Shown here piece after piece: positions 41,859 through 51,304 of a stretch of DNA of 64,000 nucleotides (position 1 is the stretch's first letter; each line of letters begins with the position of its first letter). The stretch comes from Castellaniella sp040276085. GTDB taxonomy: Bacteria; Pseudomonadota; Gammaproteobacteria; Burkholderiales; Burkholderiaceae_B. The DNA is taken from assembly GCF_040276085.1 (NCBI RefSeq), contig NZ_JBELOK010000002.1, positions 248,001-312,000 of the forward strand, in the 5' to 3' direction. The position numbers and the translations under genes were made by a program. Under the pieces are notes generated by a model. It saw only the letters and a program-made list of their open reading frames with translations, was not told where the DNA came from and made no database searches.

Positions 41859-44536
41859 GCGGGATCCTTGGGTGTAACGGAATCATCTGCCGCCGGCGCC
41901 GCAGGGGCGGCATCTCCACCCTCGCCACCTGGCTCGTCGGAAGCGTCTTCGGGGGCTTCGTCATCGGCATCGCTTTCGGCCACTCGACGCACCCCAATGA
42001 GGCTGCTGTCTTCGTCGACATTGATGAGCGTGACACCCTGAGTGGCACGCCCCATCTCGCGAACTTCGGATACCCGGGTGCGCACCAGTACGCCCGATGT
42101 GGTGATCAGCATGATCTCGTCTTCGGGTTGCACCAGTACGGCACCCACCACCTTGCCGTTGCGAGCGGATGTCTGGATGGCGATCATGCCTTTGGTACCA
42201 CGCCCATGGCGCGTGTACTCGACGATGGAGGTGCGCTTGCCATACCCGTTTTCGGTGGCAGTCAGCACACTTTCGGCTTCGTCTTCAGCCACCAGCAGCG
42301 CAATGACAGTCTGGCCGTCTTCGAGGAACATGCCACGGACACCGCGCGCCGCGCGCCCCATCGGGCGCACGTCGTTTTCATCAAAGCGTACCGCCTTGCC
42401 GGCATCGGAGAACAGCATGACATCATGCTTGCCATCGGTGAGCTCGGCGCCGATGAGGAAGTCGCCCTCGTCGAGGCCCACTGCGATGATGCCGGCCTTG
42501 CGCGGATTGGAGAAATCAGACAACGGTGTCTTTTTGACCGTACCGCGCGAGGTGGCCATGAAGACGAATTGATCTTCGCTGAAGGCCTTGACAGTGAGCA
42601 CCGCGGTGATGGTTTCACCATCCACCAACGGGAACATATTGACGATCGGGCGCCCCCTTGAGTTACGCGAACCCTGTGGAACCTCCCAGACCTTGAGCCA
42701 ATAGACCCGACCGCGATCGGAGAAGCACAAGAGATAATCGTGGGTGTTGGCGATGAACAGCTGGTCGACCCAGTCGTCTTCTTTCATCGTGGTTGCCTGC
42801 TTGCCGCGCCCGCCACGTTTTTGCGCCCGGTACTCGGACAAAGGCTGGCTCTTGATGTAGCCGCTGCGCGACAGCGTGACCACCATGTCCATGGGGGTGA
42901 TGAGGTCTTCGGTTTCGAGCTCGGTGGCATTGAACTCGATCTCGGAGCGCCGCGGATCGCTGGCGCTGCCGGAGAATTCGGCTCGGACAGCCTGGAGTTC
43001 TTCGCTGATGATGGTGGTGACGCGATCAGGACGTGCCAGGATATCCAGCAAATCAGCAATGATATCCATGATGTCGCGGTACTCGCCGATCACCTTGTCT
43101 TGCTCGAGCCCCGTCAGGCGTTGCAGACGCATGTTGAGGATTTCTTGCGCCTGAACCTCGGAGAGCCGGTACAGACCATTGGCCTGCAAGCCAAACTGGG
43201 GATCCAGGCCGTCGGGCCGGTAGGCCGATCGCCCGCCAGAAGCGGCGTTGGCGTCTGCACGCGCAAGCATCTCGCGTACCAGAGAGGAATCCCAGTCTTT
43301 CTCCATCAGGGACTGACGCGCCACGGGCGGTGTCGGTGCAGCCTTGATGATGGCAATGAAATCATCGATGTTGGCCAGGGCAACCGCCAGGCCTTCGAGC
43401 ACGTGGCCGCGCTCGCGGGCTTTGCGCAACTGAAAAATGGTGCGACGGGTAACGACTTCGCGGCGGTGCCGCAGGAAGTAGTTCACCATCTGCTTGAGGT
43501 TGAGCAAACGGGGCTGGCCATCAACCAGCGCCACCATGTTCATGCCAAAGGTTTCTTGCAGCTGGGTATTTTTATACAGATTATTGAGCACGACTTCGGG
43601 GACTTCGCCACGCTTGAGCTCGATCACCAGACGCATGCCGTCTTTGTCGGACTCGTCGCGAATATCGGAGATGCCGTCGATTTTTTTCTCGTTGACCAGT
43701 TCTGCAATACGCTCTTGCAGGGTCTTTTTATTGACCTGATACGGAATGGCGTCGATGACGATGGACTGCCGGTTGCCGTGAGGGAGGTCTTCGAAGTGGG
43801 CTTTTGCACGCATCACCACCCGGCCACGCCCGGTGCGATAGCCTTCACGGACACCGGCGATGCCATAGATGATGCCACCCGTGGGGAAATCAGGCGCCGG
43901 AATGCGCTCGATGAGCTCATCGATGGTGCAATCAGGGTTGCGCAAACAATACAGACACCCTTCAACAACCTCGGACAGGTTATGCGGCGGGATGTTAGTA
44001 GCCATACCCACCGCAATACCGGCACTGCCATTTACCAGCAAGTTGGGCAGACGCGAGGGCAGCAACAGGGGCTCCTGTTCGCTGCCATCGTAGTTGGGGC
44101 CAAAATCCACGGTGTCCTGATCGATGTCGGCCAGGATTTCGTGCGCAATTTTGGACAGGCGGACTTCGGTGTAACGCATGGCTGCCGCGTTATCGCCATC
44201 GATCGAGCCAAAGTTGCCCTGGCCGTCTACCAGCATGTAGCGCAGAGAAAAATCCTGAGCCATCCGGACGATTGTGTCGTATACGGCTGAGTCGCCGTGA
44301 GGGTGATATTTACCGATGACGTCACCGACAATACGCGCTGACTTCTTGTAAGCACGGTTCCAGTCGTTGTTCAACTCGTGCATGGCAAAAAGGACACGCC
44401 GATGCACAGGCTTGAGGCCATCGCGTACGTCGGGCAATGCCCGCCCGACGATGACGCTCATGGCGTAATCCAGGTAACTACGCTGCATTTCGTCTTCTAA
44501 CGAAACAGGCAGGGTCTCTTTGGCGAAGGATTCCAT
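41855..44536 (-). CDS. gyrA: DNA gyrase subunit A
   Basis: 893 residues from the ATG at 44536. The winged-helix/tower breakage domain has the catalytic tyrosine Y122 in AAAMRYTEVRL. The quinolone-resistance region reads HPHGDSAVYDT, with S83 and D87 in the sensitive state (same numbering as E. coli). The C-terminal beta-pinwheel DNA-wrapping domain has the GyrA box in YRAQKRGGRGKQAT. An acidic, Ala/Pro/Glu-rich tail of about 40 residues ends the protein. With GyrB it introduces negative supercoils. Confidence 0.98.
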   Translation of the reverse strand: MESFAKETLPVSLEDEMQRSYLDYAMSVIVGRALPDVRDGLKPVHRRVLFAMHELNNDWNRAYKKSARIVGDVIGKYHPHGDSAVYDTIVRMAQDFSLRYMLVDGQGNFGSIDGDNAAAMRYTEVRLSKIAHEILADIDQDTVDFGPNYDGSEQEPLLLPSRLPNLLVNGSAGIAVGMATNIPPHNLSEVVEGCLYCLRNPDCTIDELIERIPAPDFPTGGIIYGIAGVREGYRTGRGRVVMRAKAHFEDLPHGNRQSIVIDAIPYQVNKKTLQERIAELVNEKKIDGISDIRDESDKDGMRLVIELKRGEVPEVVLNNLYKNTQLQETFGMNMVALVDGQPRLLNLKQMVNYFLRHRREVVTRRTIFQLRKARERGHVLEGLAVALANIDDFIAIIKAAPTPPVARQSLMEKDWDSSLVREMLARADANAASGGRSAYRPDGLDPQFGLQANGLYRLSEVQAQEILNMRLQRLTGLEQDKVIGEYRDIMDIIADLLDILARPDRVTTIISEELQAVRAEFSGSASDPRRSEIEFNATELETEDLITPMDMVVTLSRSGYIKSQPLSEYRAQKRGGRGKQATTMKEDDWVDQLFIANTHDYLLCFSDRGRVYWLKVWEVPQGSRNSRGRPIVNMFPLVDGETITAVLTVKAFSEDQFVFMATSRGTVKKTPLSDFSNPRKAGIIAVGLDEGDFLIGAELTDGKHDVMLFSDAGKAVRFDENDVRPMGRAARGVRGMFLEDGQTVIALLVAEDEAESVLTATENGYGKRTSIVEYTRHGRGTKGMIAIQTSARNGKVVGAVLVQPEDEIMLITTSGVLVRTRVSEVREMGRATQGVTLINVDEDSSLIGVRRVAESDADDEAPEDASDEPGGEGGDAAPAAPAADDSVTPKDPA

Positions 44537-44908
44537 TGATATGTCCGAAACCGATAGGCGGGAAACAGCCCGAAGCAATCGGTGATTCTATCATTCACCA
44601 CCAGAGAGCGATCAGACAGGCAATCTTCTGTGGCAATCGGGCTGCGCGGCCTCATCAACCGACGATCGTTGTGAAAACCCCACAGCCTGGGCGCCCGGCC
44701 CGTCTAAATAGGGCTCAGAGTGGCCGACAAAGGGATCAATACTTAACTGCGGCGGCAAAAATGCCTTAAGATTTCGGCTAACACGCATCAAACCCAGCGC
44801 AATTCATAGTTTTCCAACTAGACATTGCTATACTGGAAATGTTCTTTCGATATGCGGCGGGGGTTCGCTGCGGTCACTTTCAAGCATCATGCTCAAACGA
44901 GGAGAAAC
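44537..44908. other. gyrA/ompA divergent intergenic region
   Basis: 372 bp without a supportable gene. Near ompA there is a TATACT hexamer (44829-44834) as likely -10 for ompA, giving a leader of about 65 nt, and a GAGGAG ribosome site at about 44899-44904. gyrA must start in the left half; no strong consensus was seen there. The short frames in this stretch show no protein-like features. Confidence 0.5.
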
Positions 44909-45478
44909 ATGAATAAACCCTCCAAAATCGCTATTGGACTCGCCATTGCTGCTATGGCTGTCGTGGGTACCGCATCGGCAAGCGACAACTGGGTCAACGT
45001 TGATGGCCATGTGTGGAAAGATGCGAGCGGCCAAAACTGCTGGCGCGATGCATTCTGGACTCCGGCAACTGCTGCCGAAGGTTGCGGCTTGCCCGTCGCT
45101 GAAGCGCCTGTCGTTGCACCGACTGCCAGCAAGGTCGTGCTCAACGCTGACACATTCTTCGACTTCGACAAGTCCACAATCAAACCCGAAGGCCGTCAGG
45201 TCCTGGATCAAGTTGCCCAGCAAGCTGGCACCATCAATCTGGAAACCATCATCGCCGTCGGCCACACCGATTCCATCGGTACCGAAGCCTACAACCAGAA
45301 ACTCTCCGAGCGTCGTGCAAATTCGGTCAAGCAATACCTGATCAGCAAGGGTGTTGCCGCTGATCGTATCTATGCCGAAGGCAAGGGCGAAATGCAACCC
45401 GTCGCGTCCAACAAGACCCGCGAAGGCCGTGCCCAAAACCGTCGCGTGGAAATCGAAATCGTCGGTACCCGCAAGTAA
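44909..45478 (+). CDS. ompA: OmpA-family outer-membrane peptidoglycan-associated protein
   Basis: 189 residues from the ATG at 44909, which follows a GAGGAGAAAC ribosome site. A Sec signal peptide ends around AVVGTASAS. The short N-terminal module (NWVNVDGHVWKDASGQNC, with two further cysteines/tryptophans nearby) is of the type found in Bordetella OmpA and lacks the eight-stranded barrel of E. coli OmpA. The C-terminal OmpA domain (about 85-187) has FFDFDKSTIKPEGRQVL, VGHTDSIGTEAYNQKLSERR and GRAQNRRVEIEI, the peptidoglycan-binding residues. Its role is to tie the outer membrane to peptidoglycan. Strong terminator behind. Confidence 0.95.
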   Translation: MNKPSKIAIGLAIAAMAVVGTASASDNWVNVDGHVWKDASGQNCWRDAFWTPATAAEGCGLPVAEAPVVAPTASKVVLNADTFFDFDKSTIKPEGRQVLDQVAQQAGTINLETIIAVGHTDSIGTEAYNQKLSERRANSVKQYLISKGVAADRIYAEGKGEMQPVASNKTREGRAQNRRVEIEIVGTRK

Positions 45479-45496
45479 TACTGCAGACCGCACGTA

Positions 45497-45524
45497 CTGC
45501 CACACCTTCGGGTGTGGCAGTTTT
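45497..45524 (+). terminator. Rho-independent terminator of ompA
   Basis: A perfect 10-bp stem CTGCCACACC/GGTGTGGCAG closed by a TTCG tetraloop and followed by TTTT. Confidence 0.93.
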
Positions 45525-45525
45525 C

Positions 45526-45560
45526 AAGGCTCCGCGCATGCGCGGGGCCTTGTTCATTTT
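45526..45560 (+). terminator. Second hairpin directly behind the ompA terminator
   Basis: AAGGCtCCGCGC-AT-GCGCGGgGCCTT (45526-45551) with a T-rich tail (GTTCATTTT). Only one base separates it from the first terminator; it stands immediately before the ubiG leader. Confidence 0.55.
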
Positions 45561-45573
45561 CGGAACCCAATTC

Positions 45574-46290
45574 ATGCAAACAGCCAACGCCAGCCAGGCG
45601 GAGCTCGACAAGTTCAGTGCACTGGCTTCTACCTGGTGGGATCCCGCCGGCCAGCTTAAAACCCTGCACGACATCAATCCCCTGCGTCTCGACTGGATTC
45701 GCACCCAGGCGGGGACGCTATCAGGCCAACGCGTCCTGGATATCGGATGTGGGGGCGGCTTGCTCTCCGAGGCACTCGCAGCCGATGGCGCAGAGGTGAC
45801 CGGTATCGATCTGTCGCAGCCGGCCATCCAGATTGCCCGTTTGCACGGGCACGAATCCAATATCCACGTGCAATACGAGTGCACCAGCGCTGAGTCCCAT
45901 GCAGCAGAACACGCCGGACAGTATGACGTGGTAACCTGCATGGAACTGCTGGAGCATGTCCCCGACCCCGCTGCCATTGTTCAGGCCTGCGCCCAGTTAG
46001 TCCGCCCAGGCGGGCTGGTATGTTTTTCCACGCTCAACCGTAATCCAAAATCGTTTTTGCTGGCGATTGTGGCGGCCGAATACCTGCTGCGCATGGTACC
46101 CAGGGGTACGCATGCGTACCAGCAGTTCATCACGCCCAGCGAGCTTGCCAGTGCTGCACGCCAGGCAACGCTAGAAGTCAGCGCACTGGACGGCATCGAA
46201 TACCATCCCCTGACCCAACACTACTCACTTGGCCGGGACACCAGCGTGAACTACATGATGGCGGCTCGCCGCCCGGAAGCCGACGTATGA
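45574..46290 (+). CDS. ubiG: Bifunctional 2-polyprenyl-6-hydroxyphenol/3-demethylubiquinol O-methyltransferase UbiG
   Basis: 238 residues from the ATG at 45574. Class I SAM methyltransferase: glycine-rich motif VLDIGCGGGLLSEALAADGA, acidic VTGIDLSQPAIQIA, and the UbiG segments ASTWWDPAGQLKTLHDINPL and MELLEHVPDPAAIVQACA. It performs both O-methylations of ubiquinone synthesis. The stop overlaps gph by 4 bp (ATGA). Confidence 0.96.
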   Translation: MQTANASQAELDKFSALASTWWDPAGQLKTLHDINPLRLDWIRTQAGTLSGQRVLDIGCGGGLLSEALAADGAEVTGIDLSQPAIQIARLHGHESNIHVQYECTSAESHAAEHAGQYDVVTCMELLEHVPDPAAIVQACAQLVRPGGLVCFSTLNRNPKSFLLAIVAAEYLLRMVPRGTHAYQQFITPSELASAARQATLEVSALDGIEYHPLTQHYSLGRDTSVNYMMAARRPEADV

Positions 46291-46970
46291 CACCGCGCAT
46301 GATTCTGTTTGATTTCGACGGCACCCTGGCAGATACTGCCCCCGACCTTGCAGCAGCCGCCAATTTGCAACGCGGATATCGCGGCTTGCCCGCCCTGGAT
46401 TACGCCCTGTTGCGTCCACATGCCTCACATGGGGCCCGGGGCCTGCTGAAAGCAGCTTTGGACATCGATGCCAGCCACGCCGACTACGAGCAGTGCCGCC
46501 AGCAATTTTTGCAGGATTACGCAAAGACCATGCTGGAACACGCACGGTTGTTTGCCGGGATCGACGAACTGCTGGAACAGCTGTTTCAGGCAGCCACGCC
46601 TTGGGGGATTGTCACCAACAAGACTGAGGCACTGACTCTACCCATGGTGCACCATCTGGGGCTTGAGAGCCGCTGCTGTGTCACAGTGGGGGGCGACACC
46701 ACCGCCCACACCAAACCGCACCCCGAGCCACTGCTGCATGCCGCCCGGCAGACAGGTTTCTTGCCCCAGCACTGTCTGTATGTGGGCGACGATGAGCGCG
46801 ATATTCTGGCCGGCAAGGCGGCTGGCATGGCCACTGTGGCCGCCGGCTACGGATATTGCTCGCTGGATGACCCCGAGCGTTGGCAGGCCGACGCAGTAGC
46901 CCACCAACCCGCCGATCTATGGCCGATTATTCAGGGCTGGACACAGGACGGAAAGATCCGGCCGCGGTAA
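46287..46970 (+). CDS. gph: Phosphoglycolate phosphatase Gph (HAD superfamily)
   Basis: 227 residues. HAD motif I LFDFDGTLADTAPDLAAA, motif II in WGIVTNKTEAL, motif III lysine in TAHTKPHPEPLLHAA and motif IV YVGDDERDILAGKAAGM. It removes 2-phosphoglycolate; the ubiG-gph pairing is common in proteobacteria. Its last 44 bp overlap the 3' end of the convergent sstT gene. Confidence 0.93.
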   Translation: MTPRMILFDFDGTLADTAPDLAAAANLQRGYRGLPALDYALLRPHASHGARGLLKAALDIDASHADYEQCRQQFLQDYAKTMLEHARLFAGIDELLEQLFQAATPWGIVTNKTEALTLPMVHHLGLESRCCVTVGGDTTAHTKPHPEPLLHAARQTGFLPQHCLYVGDDERDILAGKAAGMATVAAGYGYCSLDDPERWQADAVAHQPADLWPIIQGWTQDGKIRPR

Positions 46971-48159
46971 ACAGCACATCAGTGGATGAGTTCAGGGCAG
47001 TTTCTGCAGAATCCTGCAGCACGCCAATAATGAAGCCCACCCCCACTACCTGCATGGCGAGATCGTTGGAAATCCCGAACAGGCTGCATGCCACAGGGAT
47101 CAGCAACAATGATCCGCCAGCAACCCCCGAGGCCCCGCAGGCACACACAGCGGCCACCACGCTCAACAACAATGCCGTAAAGAGATCAACCGAAACCCCC
47201 AAGGTATTGACGGCCGCCAGCGTGAGCACGGTAATGGTTACCGCCGCACCAGCCATGTTGATGGTGGCACCCAGAGGAATCGACACTGAATACGTATCTT
47301 CTTCCAGGCCAAGTTTTTCGCACAAGGCCATATTGACGGGGATATTGGCCGCCGAGCTGCGTGTGAAAAACGCCGTGACGCCGGATTCGCGCAGGCAAGT
47401 GAACACCAGAGGGTACGGATTGGAGCGGATGCGCCAGAAGACAATCAACGGGTTGACCACCAACGCCACAAACACCATACACCCCAACAACACCCCCAGC
47501 AGGCGGGCATAATCCAGCAAGGCGTCAAAGCCGGTATCGGCGATGGTGGCTGCCACCAGGCCAAAGATCCCTACGGGTGCTGTGCGAATCACCACACGCA
47601 CAATAAACGACACACTCTCGGACAAATCCAGCAACATGGTTTTGCTGGCGCCATGCGCGTGACGCAACGCAATCCCCAGACCAACCGCCCAAGCCAAAAT
47701 ACCAATGTAATTGGCCTCCAGCAAAGCATGAACCGGGTTGTCCACGACACTCAGCAAGAGATTTTTCAGCACTTCCAGCACACCGCTGGGCGGGCTGACG
47801 GCAGCATCCGTGAGCTGCAACTGGATCGTCAGGGGAAACATAAAGCTGGCCACCACTGCCACCAATGCGGCTGCAAACGTACCCACCAGATACAACATAA
47901 GAATGGGGCCTAGCTGCGTCTGCGAACCTTTATGGTGATTGGCAATTGACGCGGATACCAGCACAAACACCAAGATGGGTGCAATCGATTTAAGCGCAGT
48001 AACAAACAGATTGCCCAAAAGCCCCACAGATTTGGCCGCCTCAGGGAAACCATAAGCCAGGGCCACACCAGCAAGTAAACCGATGAGAATTTGGCCGACG
48101 AGACTCCCGTGTGTCACAAAATGCAGCAAGGGGTGGGATGAATGGGCAGATCGCGCCAT
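46927..48159 (-). CDS. sstT: Serine/threonine:Na+ symporter SstT
   Basis: 410 residues from the ATG at 48159 (E. coli SstT is 414). DAACS-family fold with about eight helices and two re-entrant hairpins: serine-rich FTRSSAANIPVNMALCEKLG (hairpin 1), IPLGATINMAGAAVTITVLT (the substrate/sodium NMAG-type motif) and GASGVAGGSLLLIPVACSLF. It imports serine and threonine with sodium. The 3' end overlaps gph by 44 bp in convergent orientation. Confidence 0.95.
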   Translation of the reverse strand: MARSAHSSHPLLHFVTHGSLVGQILIGLLAGVALAYGFPEAAKSVGLLGNLFVTALKSIAPILVFVLVSASIANHHKGSQTQLGPILMLYLVGTFAAALVAVVASFMFPLTIQLQLTDAAVSPPSGVLEVLKNLLLSVVDNPVHALLEANYIGILAWAVGLGIALRHAHGASKTMLLDLSESVSFIVRVVIRTAPVGIFGLVAATIADTGFDALLDYARLLGVLLGCMVFVALVVNPLIVFWRIRSNPYPLVFTCLRESGVTAFFTRSSAANIPVNMALCEKLGLEEDTYSVSIPLGATINMAGAAVTITVLTLAAVNTLGVSVDLFTALLLSVVAAVCACGASGVAGGSLLLIPVACSLFGISNDLAMQVVGVGFIIGVLQDSAETALNSSTDVLFTAAGSFRPVSSPE

Positions 48160-48290
48160 AAGAGTGTTCCATACCTGACAAAATTTGGCCGCCATTCTAG
48201 CACTCCCCTGCCAGACTGCCGGACGACGAGTGGATACAATAAGCGGAGTGCATTCTGCACAGGGCCTAGATACATCAAATAAGGAACTTC

Positions 48291-49280
48291 ATGGATTCAT
48301 CCCCGATTCGCATCGGCATCGCCGGCTATGGCAACCTCGGACGTGGTGCACAGGCCGCCATCGCACAGCAGCCCGACATGCAGCTGGTGGGCGTATTTAC
48401 GCGCCGTAATCCTGCCTCGCTGCAACTGGCCGATCCTTCCATACCCGTGTGGTCGATCGACGAGGCTGCCGCCCGACGGGATGAGATCGATGTCCTGATT
48501 TTATGCGGTGGATCCAAGGATGATCTCCCCGTGCAAGGGCCTTCCCTGGCACAGTGGTACACCACCATCGACAGCTTCGATACGCACGCCAAGATCCCGG
48601 AATACTTCAGTTCGGTAGATGCCGTGGCGCGAGCACACGGCAATATTTCGATTCTGGCCGTCGGTTGGGATCCGGGCCTGTTTTCCCTCAACCGCCTGAT
48701 GGGCGAGGCCATCCTGCCTCAGGGCGCAACCTACACGTTTTGGGGCAAAGGGCTCAGCCAGGGGCATTCTGACGCCATCCGCCGGGTGCCCGGGGTAGCC
48801 GCCGGCGTGCAATACACGCTTCCGGTACAAGACGCTGTCAATCAGGTTCGGGCCGGGCAGCAGCCCCAGCTCAGCACCCGCCAGAAACACACCCGTGAAT
48901 GCTTTGTGGTGTTGCAACCCGGTGCGGATAGCGATCAGGTGCGCCAAGCCATTGTCACCATGCCCAATTATTTTGCCGATTACGACACCACGGTGCATTT
49001 TATTGATACTGACACCCTGCAGCGCGAACACTCCGGCATGCCACACGGTGGTTTTGTCATCCGCAGCGGGCAGTCTGGCCACGGCGATGGCCAAGTCATG
49101 GAGTTTTCACTGAATCTGGCCAGCAATCCGGGGTTTACCTCGAGTGTGCTGGTGGCCTATGCCCGTGCCGCCTGGCGCCTGAAAGCAGCGGGCGAAACCG
49201 GCGCCCGAACTGTCCTTGATATTGCTCCCGGCTTGCTGTCACCCAAATCTGCGGCCGATTTGCGCCGCGAACTACTCTAG
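48291..49280 (+). CDS. ddh: Meso-diaminopimelate D-dehydrogenase Ddh
   Basis: 329 residues. NADP Rossmann motif IGIAGYGNLGRGAQAAIA, then CGGSKDDLPVQGPSLAQW, DSFDTHAKIPEYF, VGWDPGLFSLNRLMGEA and GKGLSQGHSDAIRRVPGV, which are distinctive for Ddh. It makes meso-DAP from tetrahydrodipicolinate and ammonia in one step, an alternative to the acylated DapD/C/E route of lysine and peptidoglycan synthesis. Upstream sequence 48160-48290 holds its promoter; nothing specific recognised. Confidence 0.95.
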   Translation: MDSSPIRIGIAGYGNLGRGAQAAIAQQPDMQLVGVFTRRNPASLQLADPSIPVWSIDEAAARRDEIDVLILCGGSKDDLPVQGPSLAQWYTTIDSFDTHAKIPEYFSSVDAVARAHGNISILAVGWDPGLFSLNRLMGEAILPQGATYTFWGKGLSQGHSDAIRRVPGVAAGVQYTLPVQDAVNQVRAGQQPQLSTRQKHTRECFVVLQPGADSDQVRQAIVTMPNYFADYDTTVHFIDTDTLQREHSGMPHGGFVIRSGQSGHGDGQVMEFSLNLASNPGFTSSVLVAYARAAWRLKAAGETGARTVLDIAPGLLSPKSAADLRRELL

Positions 49281-49290
49281 AGTCTGTTTC

Positions 49291-49851
49291 ATGCCCACAC
49301 GCCGTCCCGCAGCCAAGCAAGCAAGCGATGCCCACGCAATGGTCGATTTTTGGCAGACGGCGGGGCCAAGCAAATGGTTTGCAAAAAACAAGCAATTTGA
49401 TGCGGATTTTCGTGAACGATTTGCCCAGGCGCACTTTGCCGCTGCGCATCGAGAGCTGTCCGGCTGGTTGCAAGAACCAGAGTCATCCCTGGCTTTGATT
49501 CTGCTGCTGGATCAATATCCACGAAACGCTTTTCGGGACACCGGGCATATGTTTGCCACCGACGGCCTGGCGCTGTGCTATGCCCGGCAAGCACTTCGGC
49601 ACCTGAAAGACATCGAGCCTGATCTGCGCAATTTTATTTGCCTGCCTTTCATGCACTCCGAAAACCTGCTCACACAGCAGGAATCCATCAATCTTTATCG
49701 CCAGCATGCGCCGGACTCGATGCGCTGGGCCCAGGAGCACCACGATATCATCGCGCGCTTTGGCCGGTTTCCCCATCGCAATGCGGCGCTGGGCCGCACC
49801 ACCACCCTGGCAGAACAGGCGTTTCTGGATGCCGGCGGGTTTTCAGGTTGA
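49291..49851 (+). CDS. DUF924-family protein
   Basis: 186 residues from the ATG at 49291, 10 bp after ddh. The family pattern is clear: DFWQTAGPSKWFAKNKQFDA at the start, ALILLLDQYPRNAFRDTG in the middle, and FICLPFMHSENLLTQQESI and FGRFPHRNAALGR at the end. It is an all-helical, TPR-like fold of unknown function. Probably cotranscribed with ddh. It overlaps the convergent exporter gene by 9 bp. Confidence 0.9.
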   Translation: MPTRRPAAKQASDAHAMVDFWQTAGPSKWFAKNKQFDADFRERFAQAHFAAAHRELSGWLQEPESSLALILLLDQYPRNAFRDTGHMFATDGLALCYARQALRHLKDIEPDLRNFICLPFMHSENLLTQQESINLYRQHAPDSMRWAQEHHDIIARFGRFPHRNAALGRTTTLAEQAFLDAGGFSG

Positions 49852-50769
49852 ATGTGCCCGCCACTGAGCGTACCAGCCATAGCCACTGAGCAACACAACC
49901 CCAACCACAACCAGTGCGGCACCCAGCAAAAAACCCGGGCCTATAGGTTCATCCAGTAACCACGCACCCAGCACCACACCAAACAAGGGGGTTAAAAACG
50001 AGAAGACCCCCAGGCGTGACGCCAGGTATTTGCGCAGCAACCAAAACCACGTCAGATAGCTGATAAACGCCACAAATACAGTCTGAAACGCCAGGCCGGC
50101 CCACACCAGCGGGCTCGGATGAAACGTGGTTTGCCCGGTTGACACGGCAAAGAGCATGATCAAAAAAGAACCCACCACCAGCTGATACATCAGCGACTGG
50201 CTGGCGGGCAAAGCAGCCAAAGGCGTTACCCTGACCACCACCGTAGTGGCTCCCCAGGCGGCGCCGCCCAGCAGGGCCAACAGATCCCCCCAGAGCATGG
50301 CCGATGCCATCGGATGGGCAGCGGGGCCTTTACGCACCAGAAACGCAATACCCACGCCGGCAAATGCCACCACTACCCCGCTCCACTGAATCCACGCCAG
50401 GCGTTCTTCGGCCAGCTTCCAGTGCAAACCTATGGCGGCAAAAATGGGGGCGGTATAGAGCAACACCACCACATGACCCGCCGTGGTAAAGCGCAGGCTC
50501 TCACCAATAAAGACGAACTCAAGTGCATACAGGGCACCCACACACATCCCGGGGCGCCAGAGCGAGAGCGCCTGGCTGATGGATTCCCGGCGCCACAACA
50601 TGACCAGCGCCACCAGCACGCCGCCAAATGCCGTGCGCCAGCCAATCTGGAAAACCGGTGAAAAATCATCTGTGGTGGCCTTGAGGGCAATTTGCTGCAT
50701 GGCCCAGATGAGACACAACAGCAGCATCAGCCCCGATGCCCGGCCGTCCATGGGTCGACGTTGATCCAC
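49843..50769 (-). CDS. EamA/DMT-superfamily transporter
   Basis: 308 residues with ten predicted membrane helices in two EamA repeats (about 14-140 and 155-295). The start at the GTG (50769) has AAGGAA at good spacing; an ATG six codons later is the alternative. Members export or import amino acids, purines or metabolites; the substrate cannot be read from the sequence. It is divergent from the AhpD-like gene. Confidence 0.88.
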   Translation of the reverse strand: MDQRRPMDGRASGLMLLLCLIWAMQQIALKATTDDFSPVFQIGWRTAFGGVLVALVMLWRRESISQALSLWRPGMCVGALYALEFVFIGESLRFTTAGHVVVLLYTAPIFAAIGLHWKLAEERLAWIQWSGVVVAFAGVGIAFLVRKGPAAHPMASAMLWGDLLALLGGAAWGATTVVVRVTPLAALPASQSLMYQLVVGSFLIMLFAVSTGQTTFHPSPLVWAGLAFQTVFVAFISYLTWFWLLRKYLASRLGVFSFLTPLFGVVLGAWLLDEPIGPGFLLGAALVVVGVVLLSGYGWYAQWRAHST

Positions 50770-50901
50770 CAGAATTTCCTTGGGTAAAGAGAGCCATTGT
50801 AGGGCCCCTGTTGCCAGAAGGGCTTCGCTGGCCGGGACAATCCGGGCGGTCTATCATGAACCCATCATTGTTCAACCTGTCCCTCCAAAGGAGTTGCCCC
50901 C

Positions 50902-51240
50902 ATGGATTCACCTATGTACCCCAATGCCACCGCCGACCTGGCCAAACGGCGTGCCGAACTTGCCCCCGAGCCTCTGGCTGCTTTCAAGGCATTCAGCAAG
51001 GCGGTATTTGCGGCTGGCGCCCTGGACGCGAAAACCAAGCAACTGATTGCCGTGGCTGTAGCGCACGTCACTCAATGCCCGTATTGCATCAAGGGTCACA
51101 CCGAAGGTGCCTCACGGGCCGGGGCAACCGACACCGAGATCATGGAAGCAATCTGGGTGGCCGCCGAGATGCGCGCAGGCGGTGCGTATGCTCACTCCAA
51201 CCTGGCGCTGCAAACACTGGATCACCTGCACAACAAATGA
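50902..51240 (+). CDS. Carboxymuconolactone decarboxylase / AhpD-like protein
   Basis: 112 residues, start with an AAAGGAG site. The AhpD-type motif CPYCIKGHTEGASRAGAT (Cys-x-x-Cys with histidine four residues on) suggests a thiol-based peroxidase or reductase activity rather than true lactone decarboxylase. All-helical, full-length domain. Monocistronic. Confidence 0.88.
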   Translation: MDSPMYPNATADLAKRRAELAPEPLAAFKAFSKAVFAAGALDAKTKQLIAVAVAHVTQCPYCIKGHTEGASRAGATDTEIMEAIWVAAEMRAGGAYAHSNLALQTLDHLHNK

Positions 51241-51271
51241 CACGGCTGGTGCCAAGGCATGCGGTATAGGG

Positions 51272-51299
51272 CGTGGCCCCACCCACTGATGTGGGGGGC
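51272..51299. terminator. GC hairpin between the AhpD-like gene and lplA, possible weak terminator
   Basis: CCCCAC-N8-GTGGGG stem between two convergent genes (77-82 and 91-96 of the 51200s). No T tract on either side, so any termination would be weak. Confidence 0.3.
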
Positions 51300-51304
51300 T
51301 CGCC

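Noticed and set aside
42740..44290. Plus-strand frame of more than 500 codons inside gyrA
   Set aside because: Antisense shadow; no domain recognised and no ribosome site, while gyrA is complete and conserved.
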